A stretch of DNA of 64,000 nt. It comes from Panorpa germanica (Eukaryota > Arthropoda > Insecta > Mecoptera > Panorpidae). The translations under genes and the position numbers were made by a program. The notes below the pieces were generated by a model that saw nothing but the letters and a program-made list of their open reading frames with translations, was not told the origin of the DNA and searched no databases. The stretch is taken from NCBI GenBank assembly GCA_963678705.1, contig OY783211.1, positions 14,460,603-14,524,602 of the forward strand, in the 5' to 3' direction. Each line of letters starts with the position of its first letter. Within the stretch, counting starts at the first letter, position 1. Shown piece after piece: positions 32,399 to 45,954 of the stretch.

Positions 32399-32453
32399 GA
32401 CTGAGAGGCCAACCAAGGCACTCAGACCCGCTCTTCGGGTCATATCCACAGTC
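32399..32453 (+). other. Compact multi-stem structured segment of unknown nature
   Basis: Three consecutive pairings are visible: outer GACTG/CAGTC (32399-32403 with 32449-32453), TGAG/CTCA (32402-32405 with 32421-32424) and GACCCG/CGGGTC (32425-32430 with 32436-32441). It is notably GC-rich in AT-rich DNA. It may be part of a repeat or a chance fold. Confidence 0.25.
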
Positions 32454-32835
32454 ATTTCTCGTTGCTTTTATTATATTTATTTTTTAAAGTAAGTAATTAG
32501 AACGGTTTGGATATTTATCTTTCCAAATCGACTGGCAGGTATAGTATACATGGAGGTTTAGGTATATATATATGTGGGATACCATTAAAATATATTTAAT
32601 AAGCCTCGCTAGACATTCAACGAGGATGGACTCGGTTATTGGCTAATAGGGTCTCAAAAAGGTTAACGGTCAAATAATCTCATAAAAGAAGTAGTTAACT
32701 TGATATTTCTTTTTGGAGTCAAGCTTAACAAACGCAACAATTTAAAGAAAATAGTTTAAAAAAAAATTGGAACAAAATAATTCAAATTAGATTTATTATT
32801 TTCAAAATTACAATTGAAGACAGTGACCCAGTTTA

Positions 32836-33390
32836 GTAAAACTTGACTAAAAGAAATGTTTATCAATGGCGTACTTAGACAAATTTTTGTTTAGTTCTAA
32901 TCTACATCTTAATTTTTATAAAACTGTAAATTTCAACTGTTCTCAAGAACTCAAATGTCCAATTAATTTTTTTAATACTTCACTATATTTTAGGCGATAT
33001 TAATAATTGAAATAGTAATTTTTTCTCGTTAATATTTAAAGGAAATAAAAGTTATAAAAAATTACTTATTTATTGACGTCACATTTGTTTCTTTTGTATG
33101 AATTACCAACAGAGTATAAAAAAGAGATTCAGGTCAGTATCATTCACTACGGGGATTTACAGCTGGTCCGTCCGACACATAATGATTAGATATTATGAAC
33201 GTTCTAAACATAGAAAAATAGAATAATTTACTTCGTAGTCGATAGTTATTCCGTGACGACGAAAAACGAAGCGGCAAAACTGATATTCATATTAGATATT
33301 TAAAAAAATTATAACGCCCTTGTATAAAAACTACCCTTGAAAATTGACTTAGTAAAACTTTACTAAAAGATTACAAGCCTACTTAGACCT
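32836..33390. repeat. Diverged member of the GACGTCA-containing MITE family
   Basis: Shares aactcaaatgtccaattaattttttt, a centre of ttattgacgtcac, and a block of attgaaatagt with copies at 37.2, 52.6 and 62.1 kb. AGTAAAACTT.ACTAAAAGA with TACTTAGAC occurs near both sides (32836-32880 and 33352-33390) as direct repeats. Confidence 0.45.
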
Positions 33391-36300
33391 ACTTAGAGCG
33401 GTACTTATTTAAACTCTTTGCATTCCACGCGAAATCTATTTGATCTAGTCAGAATAATGCCTCTAATCACAGGGAGGGAGAGGGGTGTCTTTGCAAGTAT
33501 GGCTTAGTGCGCATATTAACTGATCAACGCAATTCTTGTATTAAAATTGATCTTCCTTTTCACTTCAACTGATACAATTTATTCGTTTATATTTTTCAGT
33601 TTTGTTGAATGATTTATATAACTTTGTATTTATTAATCAATAATATTTATAAAAAGAAAGGAGATATTTTATAAGGCAACCTAACAAAAACAAAAACAAA
33701 ACCACATCTATTTTATGAATGGATTTGCGGAACATTAATTTCACGTCTACGATAGCTTGGACTGGTCTGCTCTGCCCTGGCCCTTGCCGTAATATATTGT
33801 TTCTCGGATGTTGTGTGTTGGATACAATTCGAGACTTGTTGTGCTACAGCCATAGCACTAATAATTCATATTTTTCTAATTACCGACGATCGTACCAGCC
33901 CTGATCAGTGAAACATTCATTCATTGTGGGTACACTCACTGCCAAAAGAGAATTAGACAAATTCCTAAATATTTTTTCTTACGAATAGCTGGTGTACTCG
34001 TACATTGATTAATGCGCCGGTTTGTTTGTTGATTACCTGAGGAATGCCCAATAATCCTAGCTGGTGGACTTAAGATTTGTATTTTCATTGAAGTGCTTTA
34101 CTTTAAAAACATTGAACTTGTCCAAGTAATATAAGTCAAAAAACGAATCATTTTATTATGACTCGGTCCAACGTCTGGCACCTAGGAATGGTTGCGCATG
34201 CCATTTGTAGAAGTATAAGTATCATATTTTAAAATCATTTCATTATTAAATAATTTCTTTATCATAATCTTCATGTATACGTAAAAGATGCCAGATGCCA
34301 AAAATGATCATGCTATCTTCAAGGACGTGCGATATACAGGAGGTTGAGTACAAAAATGGTTTATTGATATTTAAATTACACATCTAACCACCTTCTAGGG
34401 GTGTAAAGAGTTTACCGTTTCCAATTTGATTACGTTTAACTGGTCTGCAAATTAATTTCAATATATTGGAATTTTTCAACTGTTAAGTGTTTTTTAAAAG
34501 ACTTTTCTAAAATAATAAATAATTAAAATGTCAGTAGTAGGACTCGCTAACAATAACCATGTTAATCAACAGGTCGGCGCTGCATCTAGGAAGGATTAAA
34601 AGATTATTTGAGTATTATGAGATTATCAATTTTCTACAATTTCAAATATTTATTGTTGTTACAATTTATTTTATCTTTTTATTTTATTTTATGGTGCCTA
34701 GATGATGCTTATATTGTCGTCATTGTCAGTCGATGTCGTGTGTTATGTTTTGTCTTGTGTATTAGTGTTGGAAAACCATACTTTTCTATGGTAAATATTA
34801 GAAATAAAAGAGGAGCGCGTATCTTACTGTATTATGTGCATATGTCTATAGAAATGTGTGTGTATTGTCGTGAGTTTTTATAAACTTGTCACATTTTTCT
34901 ATTTAAAAATTACGAAATTATACAAAATCAATTTTTTTTATCTAAAAACAAATAGAAGGGCAAATTTATATTTATTTCAATAAAATGTAACTTTCACATT
35001 CACTTTGAAAATACAAGTTTCTCTTATTAATAATTTGTAATAATTGTTACAGTATATAAATTCTAAAATTAACAAAATAATTTTAGAAAGTGTCAACAAC
35101 AATAAATAGTGAAACCATATTTCTGCAAGGTCAGCCAATCCGTTCGTTCATTTGTCTTTTGTACACTGTACACAAGTGAATTTCATAGCACACTAATTTC
35201 AAGTGGTCTTAACCACGAACGTATACGGTTTTCAGTTTAGTATCGTTGAAAAGTGTTCCCTGGTTTTGGTATCTGAATCCAGTAGCTTTTTATAATCGCA
35301 GGGCGTATTTGAAGTAACGCCTTCTGGTTTACAAACCCTTAATTAAACGGTAGCAGGTCTAATTTTTTGTTTTTCATTATTACCAACTTACAAACTGTTT
35401 TAACTAATAAATAGCAAACATGGTAAGTTGGTAACAATGTTGTAAGATATAATGATCATTTAAACTAATCAGACCACGATAATCTTGTTTTAAATTGTAC
35501 TATTATTATCCTCTTAAGTTGTCTTATGTTTTTAACTATTGGACACGATACCTGAACTCAACTGGACTGGACTGGACTAAATGAAAGACTTTGAAGCGGC
35601 AACATGGCTCGCATATGTAATCTCCTTGGGTTTTAATTTTCCTTTTATTGTTTGAGGATTGTTTGAGTCGATTTTTTATAGTGTTTATAGCAAAATGATT
35701 GAATTTATCTTAATTGAAATTTGTGTTAAAATTAAGAACATTTTTAACAGTATACATAATCAATTTAATCTGCATTAATGCTGTCGCCCACTGTGTCGTC
35801 TATTAGAATATTAAACAACCCCTAATTCTTTCTAATAATTAGTTTGCATTTGCTGTACAAAAGTAATAATAAATACGTATCAGATGAGACTCATTAGCTT
35901 GTTATGGTTATATTTTCTAGTCCACTTAATTTTTAAATGATTATGAAATAAACTGGCGCAGGCAAAAGATTTTTTATTTAATTTTTATCTATATAATGTT
36001 CTACAGGCTTAGACACCTTTCTAGGTTAAATTTCAACTTTATCCCAGGTCTTAATTTAAACTCTAAAGTTAATTTCATAATACTATAAAAGCCATGTAAT
36101 TATTTTAAAATTGTAATTAATTAAATAAGATCTGTTTCCATCATTCCAAGGGCAAAATATGAGTAGGTAGAAGCCGTGGTGGATTGGTGCTAGTGCCGAA
36201 GCTGAAATGGAGCTTGCTGAGTTCTTAATTGACTCTTTATAAGAGAATTGAAATAAATTAAAAAAATGTCCGGAGGTTAGAAGAATACCTCACTCAAATA

Positions 36301-37151
36301 CTTGTCAAATACGTACCCTGGAGGGCAGAAACAACACCACCACTGCAACTGCCACTTCTTTCGGGGGCCAGACCAGCAGGGCAGGGCGGCAGGGCGGCAG
36401 TCCTTGTCCAATCTATTTACTAAATTATTGACCATTTTTTAATTTGCTACTAATTTACTCAATTATATTGATATATTTTGATTTGTGTTGCAAATAAAAT
36501 CATTTATCTTTTTGTTTTTCGGTTTAAGTGGTTGGCGGAACTGTTGTTTAATATGCAGCACTTTCCCCAAAGGCTATCTTGTGTTTATCAGACATATTGT
36601 TGCGTGAGGAATCCGAAATATCAAATGATAGTTTTTAAAATTGGCAAACAAGGACTTTGGAAGTCGGACTAATAATCAGTTTTTTCGTATTTGTTTTTCA
36701 GATTCAAGGAATTCAATTTTGAAAATTATTTGCATTGTAGAGGTTGAATAGAGGGTATTTTTTTAACATTTCTATTTTTATACGATATTCTAGCACCTCA
36801 TTCTTTATGTTTCCGGTAAGACATATCTAGAGATCCGACTTCGAGATTCGTTTGGATATATTTTTTTCAAAAAACTGGACGAAATTATTGATTCATTGAT
36901 TGTGTTGCTTTGATAGCCAATGGTGATGATATGTTGGATTCACATAGTCAACTGATTAGCAAAGATCAATCAGCAAACGACACTGAAGTGTTTTACCAGA
37001 AAAGGACAGGGCAATACAAAATCTAGTAGTATTTCAAAAGAGGGGTTAACCCTGTCTACTTGTAATTCTAAATATAACTTCTATCTCATTTTATATAAAT
37101 TAACTGATTTCACTAATACAAAAGAGGAAGTTTCATGATTCTGTTAATTCA
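33391..37151. other. Gene-poor stretch
   Basis: No RNA gene or recognisable protein. A GC-richer patch at 36300-36410 has a small minisatellite (gggcggcagggcggcag, about 36383-36400). The frames at 34608-34883 and 36478-36672 lack motifs. Confidence 0.4.
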
Positions 37152-37725
37152 CAATGGGCTTGTGTCCTATGTCTTAATTTCTATAAAACTCAAATGTTCA
37201 ATTATTTTTTAATAACTCCTTTAGTTAAAAAAGTCATCTTGTCTCTTTAATTATTAAAGGGATTCAACGTTCTCCAGCATTCAAATGCATGTGACATCAC
37301 AACCGGTAGTTGCTATCTCTTTTATACAACAGAACGTAAAAGACTCTGCTATATCTATTTATATAACAAAATATCAAATATTATTTACAGCTATTTCGAG
37401 GAACAATAAAATTTTAATATAATGTTTGCCGTAACAGTGTTAAATAAATTGACTTTTCTTGATTATTTCGACTACCAACAGCTACAAAACATTACCACAG
37501 CACTGACCTACTCAACAAATAACTGGTGTTAAAATGCATTTCACGTCATAGAAAGATGGCCGACCATTTCTAGCGCTAAAACTACAATTCAAATTTTTAA
37601 TTGCTATATCTCCGTCAACATTTAGATATTTAATAAAATAGACACGCTAGTACACATTTATTAACATCAATTTCAATCAACAATTGGAAAATCAACCACT
37701 AAAAAATGAGGACACAAGCCAATTG
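37152..37725. repeat. MITE with 17-bp terminal inverted repeats (574 bp)
   Basis: The left end CAATGGGCTTGTGTCCT (37152-37168) is inverted at the right end (37709-37725, CAATTGGCTTGTGTCCT on the minus strand), with one mismatch. The interior is non-coding and has GTGACATCAC. Related to the 62.0-kb element. The target duplication is not clear. Confidence 0.65.
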
Positions 37726-38562
37726 TCAATTTGTGGTTTTCATAGCAATAAAATAAGTTTGCATGTCTATTAAAACGGTATAGTTTACGTAAAACGTCTT
37801 ATCTAAGTAAAATCGAAATCCTAAATGTATCTTAGATGCACTTCTGTGCTATTAGCATGGTAATATACATTACATGTTCTTTTAAAGTCTTTCATTTCCA
37901 CAACCAGAACAATACTTAACAACGGAACCGTCTAGATCAAAAGAAAATATTATATTTAATTAAAAAGTAATTTCGATTTACTTATTGTCGTTTGTCTTTC
38001 ACCTGATTACAATTGACAGTAACACAGTAACAATACCATGAGACCTAAAAGACTGTAGTAATATATTCGAAACTCTTTCCCATTATTTATGTAAATTTAA
38101 TACACCGTATTACCAAATCGTTTTGATGGTATTTGAACCCTTGCCTAAGCATTGCTTCACGTTTTTCTATGCATTAACCCTCGTGGTTTATGATGGGGTA
38201 TATTTGAAGCACTCACGATAGACGATCCGCGCCCCCTCATTTACAAATAATGTACCTCTTGAATTGAAATTTTAAAAAAAAACAACCCTTCAACTTTCCA
38301 GTTACTTTTCTGTAGGGTGGTACGTAATAACACGCTCATTTACCCACCCTAATACAAATAGATACGAGTATATAAAATTGTTATCTAACTACAACTAAGG
38401 GATGAAAACTAAATCCCTGGTAAGCGTGATAATTAGCCTATCACTTTCGTTTGATGTTCTTTCATTTGGAAAATTCACGTCATTTGGTGCTTTCGATTTT
38501 CCAAAAGATTTGTAAGTGTTGTGATGGTATCGATACAAAATCGAAGAAAATTCGGAGTTTCT
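37726..38562. other. No gene seen
   Basis: AT-rich; nothing recognised. Confidence 0.4.
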
Positions 38563-38912
38563 CTAAGAATTGGCTTCGAATCGGGTCAGATATGTTTGAT
38601 AATTGAAAGAGATCCAGTAACCGGTAGCTGAAACATATTTAAATAAATATCCATCAAAGTTGGTGTGATCCCTGCTAACATCTTCATAACAAATGATTAC
38701 CGCATCCGTCGGACACATCCAGGTACAAGGCACATGGCGTACAGAATCCAACATTCAATATCATCGCCAGTATTAATAAAAACGTGATAACCAACATTGA
38801 AATATCGGCACACTAGGGGGTCATGACCGTAACACATTGTCGCCCACCAGGAGGTCTTCCAAGAGAGTCTTCCCTCGCGACCTGTGCGCGTGCGCGTGCG
38901 CAGGGCAATCAA
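38563..38912 (-). pseudogene. Possible broken coding remnant
   Basis: Two minus-strand frames abut and overlap. One (38697-38912) reads C-Y-G-H-D-P-L-V-C-R-Y-F-N-V-G-Y-H-V-F; the other (38563-38754) ends C-Y-E-D-V-S-R-D-H-T-N-F-D-G-Y-L-F-K-Y-V-S and stops at 38563. Both have balanced amino-acid use and more GC than neighbours, as if one protein were split by a frameshift. I recognise no family. The upstream flank has a GTGCGCGTGCGC tract. It may equally be chance. Confidence 0.25.
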
Positions 38913-39192
38913 AACACCCGCGGATGTGTATGTTCGAGAAAAACAAACTTCGACTAAAGTAAAGTGATTATTTTTTGATGTTGGTTATGAGGATGGTTAC
39001 AAGATGCTAGCTACGCGTGAAGTTTTTGATGGTCACATGCTGGTAGGACATTAATAAATCGTCAAAAATGTTTGTTTTTATTTCACTTTATTGTTTATTT
39101 AATAGGATTATATTAGGTGTTTAGATTCTGTATTACTTGGCTACTGGGGTACATTCAAATACAGGAGTCCTATTAGAATTAGGCGCCGTTTC

Positions 39193-39345
39193 TTCAATTG
39201 GGTTGTGAACTCATTTTTTAGGATCGTCAATCTTTTAATTCTATATTGAAATATCGGTTCAAAAATTGATACACCTATTTCAAATTTGAATTTACTGCAT
39301 AATATTCGGTTGTTATCCTAGTATTTGATGACGTCACAAACAGAA
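39193..39345 (-). repeat. Partial inverted copy of the 62-kb MITE
   Basis: CAATTGGGTTGTGAACTCAT at about 39197 followed by a stretch ending ttgatgacgtcac is the reverse complement of 62400-62582. Confidence 0.6.
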
Positions 39346-40527
39346 AAGAATGTAATATTTTTCGTTGTATATAAATACTTAATATTGAAACATTATGGGT
39401 CGACTCAACACCTGCTATAGCTTTGAAGTCTAATGTTGGTTTCACAGCAGAGGGACTCTTCAATATAACACGAACAAAAACTTGTTTTTCTGAACAAAAA
39501 CACCAATGTTTACCCCAAAGAAAATTTGTTGTCTTTTGGTGCTGTTTTGTAAATAAAACACATTTCCATCTGGAGTCGATAACATCAATGGAAAACACGT
39601 TTGTTGTTGTTTTTAGTCTGTTTGGTTCGAACACGCAGTTTTGTTTTCTGTGAACATTTGCGCTTGTCAGTTGTTGCTTATCATTTTTATAATTTTTATG
39701 GGATACACAGAAAAACACTAAAAACAAAACCAGTCTGTTCAATGTGAAGAGTCTGATTTGGAAAAACAGAACTATTTTAAAATAAAACAAAATATGATTT
39801 TGACATAATTGCTGCTTAATGAAGATAGATAACTGTCTTTGACAAAACTTTAATTTAAAAAACTAGCGAGGAAATTTTCGTAATTCAATTCTTGAACAGG
39901 GACAGGGTATTCTTGGACAGGGTATTTGTGCCAGGAAATCATTAATTATATTCAAATATTTTGATTCATTGGTGACTAATCGCATAGGTATAGATCGATC
40001 GAATATAAATACCTAATAATACACCCATATATCAAACTAAATCTATTTTTTTTACCAACAAAATAAACGGTTATTATAACAATATTTTTAAATACATAAA
40101 ACAGATACTTTTTATAATTAAAGTAATAATTCATAAAACAATTTGTAATTTGTTGGTATCAAAAAATATAATCCTTTTTGTGTACCAACGAGTGTATAAA
40201 GTAAGCCAATATATAACAATCTAAAATAGAATGCTAGCCGTCAACTAAAAATGACTTATAAAATGAAATATAGCGGTACATAATTATATGATAGAAATCT
40301 ATCCATCACAGATCAGATATCAAACACAAAATGTTGTGTGTTGTCTACTTGTTGCCCTTGTTCTAGTGCTGGGAATAAGTTGATAAACATCGAACATCGA
40401 TATTCGAACATCGATTATTTTTCATATATACATTTTACATCGTATTCATTTAGATGGTCTTTTAAGAACGGTACAAATAGTCAATAAGATAATTGTTGTT
40501 GTGGAGAGAGAGAGAGAGAAATGTAAT
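39346..40527. other. No gene seen
   Basis: Contains a long minus-strand frame (39275-39790) without any ATG; see rejected items. Confidence 0.4.
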
Positions 40528-40638
40528 GGTAATATCAGATGCGGCATTAGGGGGTGGTAAGCAGGGCAACTGCCAAGGGCCTTGCATTCTTGCGCACCAA
40601 CCCAACTAGAAAAATTAGAGGCCGCCCCTGGGTATTAT
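40528..40638. mobile_element. 95-bp hAT-type MITE with 8-bp duplication
   Basis: The element 40536-40630 starts CAGATGCGGC and ends GCCGCCCCTG (inverted CAGGGGCGGC). It is flanked by GGTAATAT (40528-40535) and GGTATTAT (40631-40638), an 8-bp duplication with one mismatch. CAGGGGCGG ends and an 8-bp duplication are characteristic of hAT. The GC-rich interior (gggcaactgccaagggcc) resembles widespread hAT MITEs. Confidence 0.75.
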
Positions 40639-40978
40639 TACCATTTTTGAACTGTCATCATAAAAAATTCAAATAAAATAAAAATATCACCACTTTTCAG
40701 AAAAATATTGCGTTTGTCTATTGATTAAAAATGACACCTCTTATTGAAACATCCTTAAAATGACAGCTCTTGCTGAAAGACCCATATAGTTTAAAATGCG
40801 AAAAACGGGCCGTGGCCCTAACAAACCGGTCAAATTATAATTTAAAGAAAATGAGTTTTATGACAACAAAAACATGACAAGTAATTTTTAATATACTCGT
40901 ATTTCTCACACTGTACATTTTTAAAATAAGATATAAACTTGCTTTCACAAACCTGTTATATTTTCAGAAATTTCTCCA

Positions 40979-41090
40979 AGCGACACAGTGTGCGAGAGCA
41001 TTGATCCTTGAAACTGACTGCTGTGTCTTCGGTTTCCATCCCCGAACCAGAGTTATTTTTTCTGGGTTGTTATCAAGTTAAATTGATTAT
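40979..41090 (+). mobile_element. tRNA-derived SINE head, copy 2
   Basis: Homologous to the head of the 18.0-kb copy: GTG.GCGAGAG, then TTGA, GACTG, TGTCTTCG and ATCCCCGAACCAG. The B box is mutated (GTTTCCATCCCC). Confidence 0.55.
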
Positions 41091-41368
41091 GTACATAAAT
41101 TATTATAAAATTATCAGGCAGTGTAGTAGACATACATGACGTCACGACAACATTAGAAAAATTTACAAATAAAATATCTTATTTTCCTAACTACTAACAA
41201 AATATTTTTATCTAAACGTTTTTGCATTTCATAACAGTTAATGATAGAAGGTTCTATCTCCAGGATAGTGTTATATTTTTTGTATTTGCTGTTCCAACCA
41301 CTAGAACATTTAAGGTTACGGATTAGCAATTGATAGTGTTAATAGATAATTTATAGTTAATTTTTTAC

Positions 41369-41452
41369 GGCGTTGGTAGAGCAATTGGATAACGCATAGA
41401 CCGCAACCAACCAGTATCTTTACAACGTTGTGGATCGTATCCCAGCTCCGCT
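41369..41452 (+). mobile_element. tRNA-like SINE head, second type
   Basis: The A-box-like TTGGTAGAGCAATTGGATAAC and, about 60 bp on, GGATCGTATCCCAGC resemble an intronless tRNA D arm and T arm. No clean acceptor stem is formed, so it is more likely SINE-derived than a working tRNA gene. Confidence 0.4.
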
Positions 41453-41459
41453 CTGTTTA

Positions 41460-44400
41460 CCAAAAAAACATTTTCATAAAATACAGCCAGATAAAAAACC
41501 AATGCCTTAAACAAATAAAATCGCACAGGTAATTTAAACCACTGTTATTTTTTCTACTTTTTTTACATGAGTTTAGGATTTTTTTTGCACATATACTCAA
41601 TCTAATTTTGATAACAACCAAATCCAGAAAATAGACAGACACAAGCACTCCAGCTCCCCTCAGCCCACAGGGTGTATAGTAAAAGTATAAAATTATTGTG
41701 CCCTTATTGTTTCTCGTAAAATTATTTTTTCAAAAACTAATTTTTTTCAGCTAATTTTCGATTTATTTGATGTGCTTCTGAAAATATGTTTACACAGCCT
41801 TCCGAATATTCAAAACAAAACAGACAGCAAACGTTATAGAGAACAATAATACTTCGCTTATAAGACAAACCATTTTTGTTCTGTATTATCGAAAAATTTT
41901 GTTCATCTCTATAGCTTATTAAGAAGTGTTTTTTTTGAGTCCGGAAAGAAATCATGTAACGTCGACTAAAAACACTGTCCTCGATCCACCGAGTCTTAAA
42001 CGGCGGACTGTTTGTGCCGGGCTATTTAAATTCTATTCTAAAAGTCATAAATAAAACCACCGATAATATCTCATGTAAATATAGGGTACATTTTTATACG
42101 CCATACGGGGACCCCACGATTCTTTACAAGTTTAAAGTTTGGTGTATTGGCATATTGGCACTGGCACCCCGAAACAAAACGATGAACGATGGAGAATATA
42201 GATTATGTAACTAAAAGACCTATTCTGTACGCAAATATATTGTAGATTCATATATTTTTTTGTTATGTTACTGCTATTTCAACAGCTAGGTTTTTACCTC
42301 GCATTAATTGTAATATACAAATTGTGTATTTTGTTAATTTTTTCAACGTAATATAAATATTACGTTTTATTATATATCGAAATTTAATATAATTCTGCTG
42401 CATTGCCTTGAAATAAATACAAAAGGCTTGAAAATCTTTTTGTAATATCATTTGTAAATACGAAAACAATATTCTGCATTTTGCTGCATAACTGCGGCTG
42501 GAATGTTATCGAAATTATTTTTTATTATTCATTAACATTTTTATGTTTATTTAACAGTTAAAAACACGACAATACTACTTAGATAATTGTTAATATTTGA
42601 AATGTAAACAATCAGATTTACTATTATTATTTATATATAGTACTATTTTGAGGTTCACAAAAGATCTACTTGCATTATAAAACTAACAATTTGTGTTCAT
42701 CAGTCTATCCAACTCGTTTATTATTTTTTTAACATTCCACAAGTTTTAAATTTTTTGTTATATTGTTTTCTGTACTCGTGCATTTGTAATTCATTCTGTT
42801 AATTTTATCTGTGGTTGAGTATTTCTGAATATTGTCCAAGGAAAAAAAAGGAAATAAGAAAAATACTTTACTATTTTCGGGTTTCTTCAAGTGCGGAATG
42901 CAGTTATAACAACTACAATTATAGAATAAATCAATCTGCCGACATAAATAACCAAGCATCACATATAATCAAAATTAAACAGTTGGTTTATGCAGCGATA
43001 CCGACTTTAACCTTGAAAGACCAGAATTTTTTACTCTGAAAAATGGAAAATTCTCTTGTTGTGTAGGGTCACAATTGCTGGCTTGTCACAAGCTAATTCC
43101 TAGGTTCATTCTTTCGTATTCTTAACGTATAGAAATTGTCTTGCTGTGCAGTTTCACACTTACTTTAATTAATTAAAGTGTCAAATTTTCTACCTGTAAA
43201 AGCCGTAAAACTTAAAATATAACGCTGCTTCGATAAATTCGAAACAGAACCTACAATAGATTGTTAGATCTGACTTTATAAACCAAATAACATATTTTAT
43301 AATATTTTTCTATTAATTACAGCTATGGTAAAATATGTATTTGAGTAAAAAAATATCATATCCATAAGCTTACAGAATAAGACCAAACGATATTAGATTG
43401 TTGTATGAAATTTACCAGTGTATGCAAAATCGTGAATTGCAATCAAATGGTTAAACTAACCGATTTGATGTGAATAATTATATTATAGATTAAAGTATGA
43501 TTAAGTACACATAGTTGCATCAAATTTAGGGGTATAATACATTGTGTTAGACAGAGATGGAGATACTAAATCGATTGACATGCGGGTTCTATGTAAATAC
43601 GTTCTTTTTAGACAACGCGCGGCGCGGCACGACGTGCTTTGAGATGAAGCAGTAGGGTAATTCAGATTGCAACAGATAATTTGTTATAGTCGTTAGAGGA
43701 GTTAAATACTATGCATAACGAAATCTTAATGAGATTAAAAGTTGGTAATGTTTGTTCTTCTCACGACTTGCATAATCGTATGAACTAGGCAGTATAAAAT
43801 ATCAAACACTTTTTAAATATACATAGTAGATTTATTATAGGTTGTAACTTTTTTGTTTTAAAAGTTACAAGAAAAAGTAATGAGTAAAAGTTGTAGATAA
43901 TAGTGTTATTTAAAAAAAAGTATACGTCATTTTTTTTGTGAGAGTTATTGTTCCCGAGATATAAGAAGAAAACTGATCACAATCTTATTTTTAAGATAAC
44001 TGCTGAATTGGAGGTGCTCTCTACCTGGAAATTTAAATTTAAATCCAGGTGTATCACACTTACACGATAAAAAAAGAAATAAGATGACTCATTTAAACAT
44101 ATTTCTTATAATATTTGAATATTGAGTTATCTCAGAAAAAACACTGAAATCGTTTTCTTAACGACGTCGGTTTAGCTCAGTAAAATCTTATATAATCTCG
44201 TGTCAGCCTGTCAAGATATTCGAAGGCTCACACAAATCCGTTTCTGCCAATATCTTGTTTCCTATACGTGGTATGTCATTAAAGCTTATTATAAAACTTG
44301 TAGATTATAAAATTCTCTACAACTTTGATTCTATGCATTTTTTCGCACAATCAATCGTTCCTGAGATATAGCGCGTAAAGTGTGAAGTCTTCCGAACATA

Positions 44401-45199
44401 AAAACAATCTTTCTATCTTTTTCTCCAAGATTTTATTTAACTGGGCTAACTATTAATACTCGTATTAGTTTCTTTTAAATTCCGATTTGATTACGTATTT
44501 CATAACATGATGTTTTTGTTGATTCTACATAACTGTAATTAGTTAAGCAACTCCAAATCAAAATCAACAAATCGTTAATAACGTAACTTAATTCCTAGCA
44601 CACGTTCATCGGCACAAAAAACAGCTCGACGCGTTATAATCACCGGGCTGTCAAGTCACATTAAATCTCTGCCTATTATTAATCAGATCCAGATAGAAAA
44701 CCATTAGATTATGAGTTAGTTAATCTACTACATTGATAGCACACAGTACCAACAACACCAACAGCATATAACAAACGAAGCGCATGCTTTTTTAACCATA
44801 ATTATTAACCAGATAGAATTTCCATGTTAAGAATACCACGTATGTTTTTATAGCACGTGCATAAGTGGCGGGTAATTCAAAACATAACTCAACAATAAGT
44901 TTTTTAGAAGTACGAGTATATTTGTATTATGTTCCGTGAGGGTCTTACTTGTAGTTGTAGTTGTGTTGTTCTTGTTTGTGTGCATGTGTATGTGTTTCCT
45001 TTTTTACTTTTTACTTTTCATCCAATTATTATTCGTTCATGTGGAAATAAATACGCCGAAAAGCTATTATGTACTTCAAAGTACAGTTCAAATACATGAT
45101 AAAAGTCTGCGTGAAATTATTATGAAGTTTTAGGTATGTTGATGATATGTAAAGAAAATGTTGCTACTTGCTTTGTTTAACCAGTCGTGACAGGGATAT
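41460..45199. other. Gene-poor stretch
   Basis: No gene recognised. A palindrome ACCTGG...AAATTTAAATTT...CCAGGT lies at 44023-44050. The frames at 41737-41955 and 42729-42962 lack motifs. Confidence 0.4.
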
Positions 45200-45667
45200 A
45201 TGAAGATACACTTACCAATTCATGTGCTTGATATGAAGTGCCAAATAATTAATTTTAATATAAATTTGGAAATTGAGATAAAAGTGAAATTACCTTCATA
45301 TGAAATTTTTAATATAATCAAAAAATTAAACTTCAATTTGAGAAACCAAGATTTCATTAGCAAAAGTCAGTTAAAAGGAAGAGATTATTATATGTTACAT
45401 CCAAATTTAAGTAAGAAAAGATGGTTTAGAAATGAGTACCGCAAAATTAATATTAAATCTGACGATAGATGTCAATGTGGTGAAGAAGGAACTTTGGATC
45501 ATATTATATTTGAATGCATAAATTATAGTTTAGAGAAATCAAAATTTAATAGTGAAATATTAGCTATGATTAAAACTTCTCCTGTTAATACTAAATTTTT
45601 GTTAAGTGATTCAAAATTATTTAGTGAATTATTTAAATATTTAGAAATTTGTAAAATTGATTCATAA
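45200..45667 (+). pseudogene. C-terminal remnant of a non-LTR retrotransposon ORF2
   Basis: A 155-codon frame from ATG 45200 ends with the zinc-binding motif C-Q-C-G-E-E-G-T-L-D-H-I-I-F-E-C typical of the C-terminus of Jockey/I/R1-type LINE proteins, preceded by W-F-R-N-E-Y-R-K-I-N. No RT or endonuclease part is found upstream, so it is a 5'-truncated insertion, as is usual for LINEs. The first ~60 residues do not resemble LINE protein clearly. Confidence 0.7.
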
Positions 45668-45954
45668 ATTCTAAAAGATGTAAAAAAAATGTTTGATGGT
45701 GGCTATGACGAATAAAAGTCAAGGTAAATTAATAAATAAATATAAATTAAATGCTTTTGGTCTACTGTTTTATAATTCAAAACTGAGAATTTTATTACAA
45801 AAAAAATTTCGTGTATTACAAAGTACAACAGTTTTTCTTGACCCATTATACCATTTACAGGGTGTGTTAACAATCCCTCGGTAATTACATTATAAAGTAG
45901 GTAGTACTGTACTCAATTACTATGCCATAAATGATCAAGATTGTCTCGATCAAC
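45668..45954. other. Probable LINE 3' flank
   Basis: Short frame 45693-45884 without motifs; likely 3' UTR of the truncated LINE. Confidence 0.3.

Noticed and set aside
39275-39790. Minus-strand 171-codon frame with a hydrophobic N-terminus
   Set aside because: It opens with TTG and contains no ATG at all, and its 3' part overlaps the MITE fragment at 39193-39345. Treated as chance.
41369-41452. Functional tRNA gene
   Set aside because: A-box and B-box resemblance is present, but no 7-bp acceptor stem or proper anticodon arm forms. Listed as a SINE head.
44023-44050. 28-bp palindrome around AAATTTAAATTT
   Set aside because: Mostly A/T with 6-bp CCTGG-type ends; short palindromes of this kind are expected by chance in AT-rich DNA.
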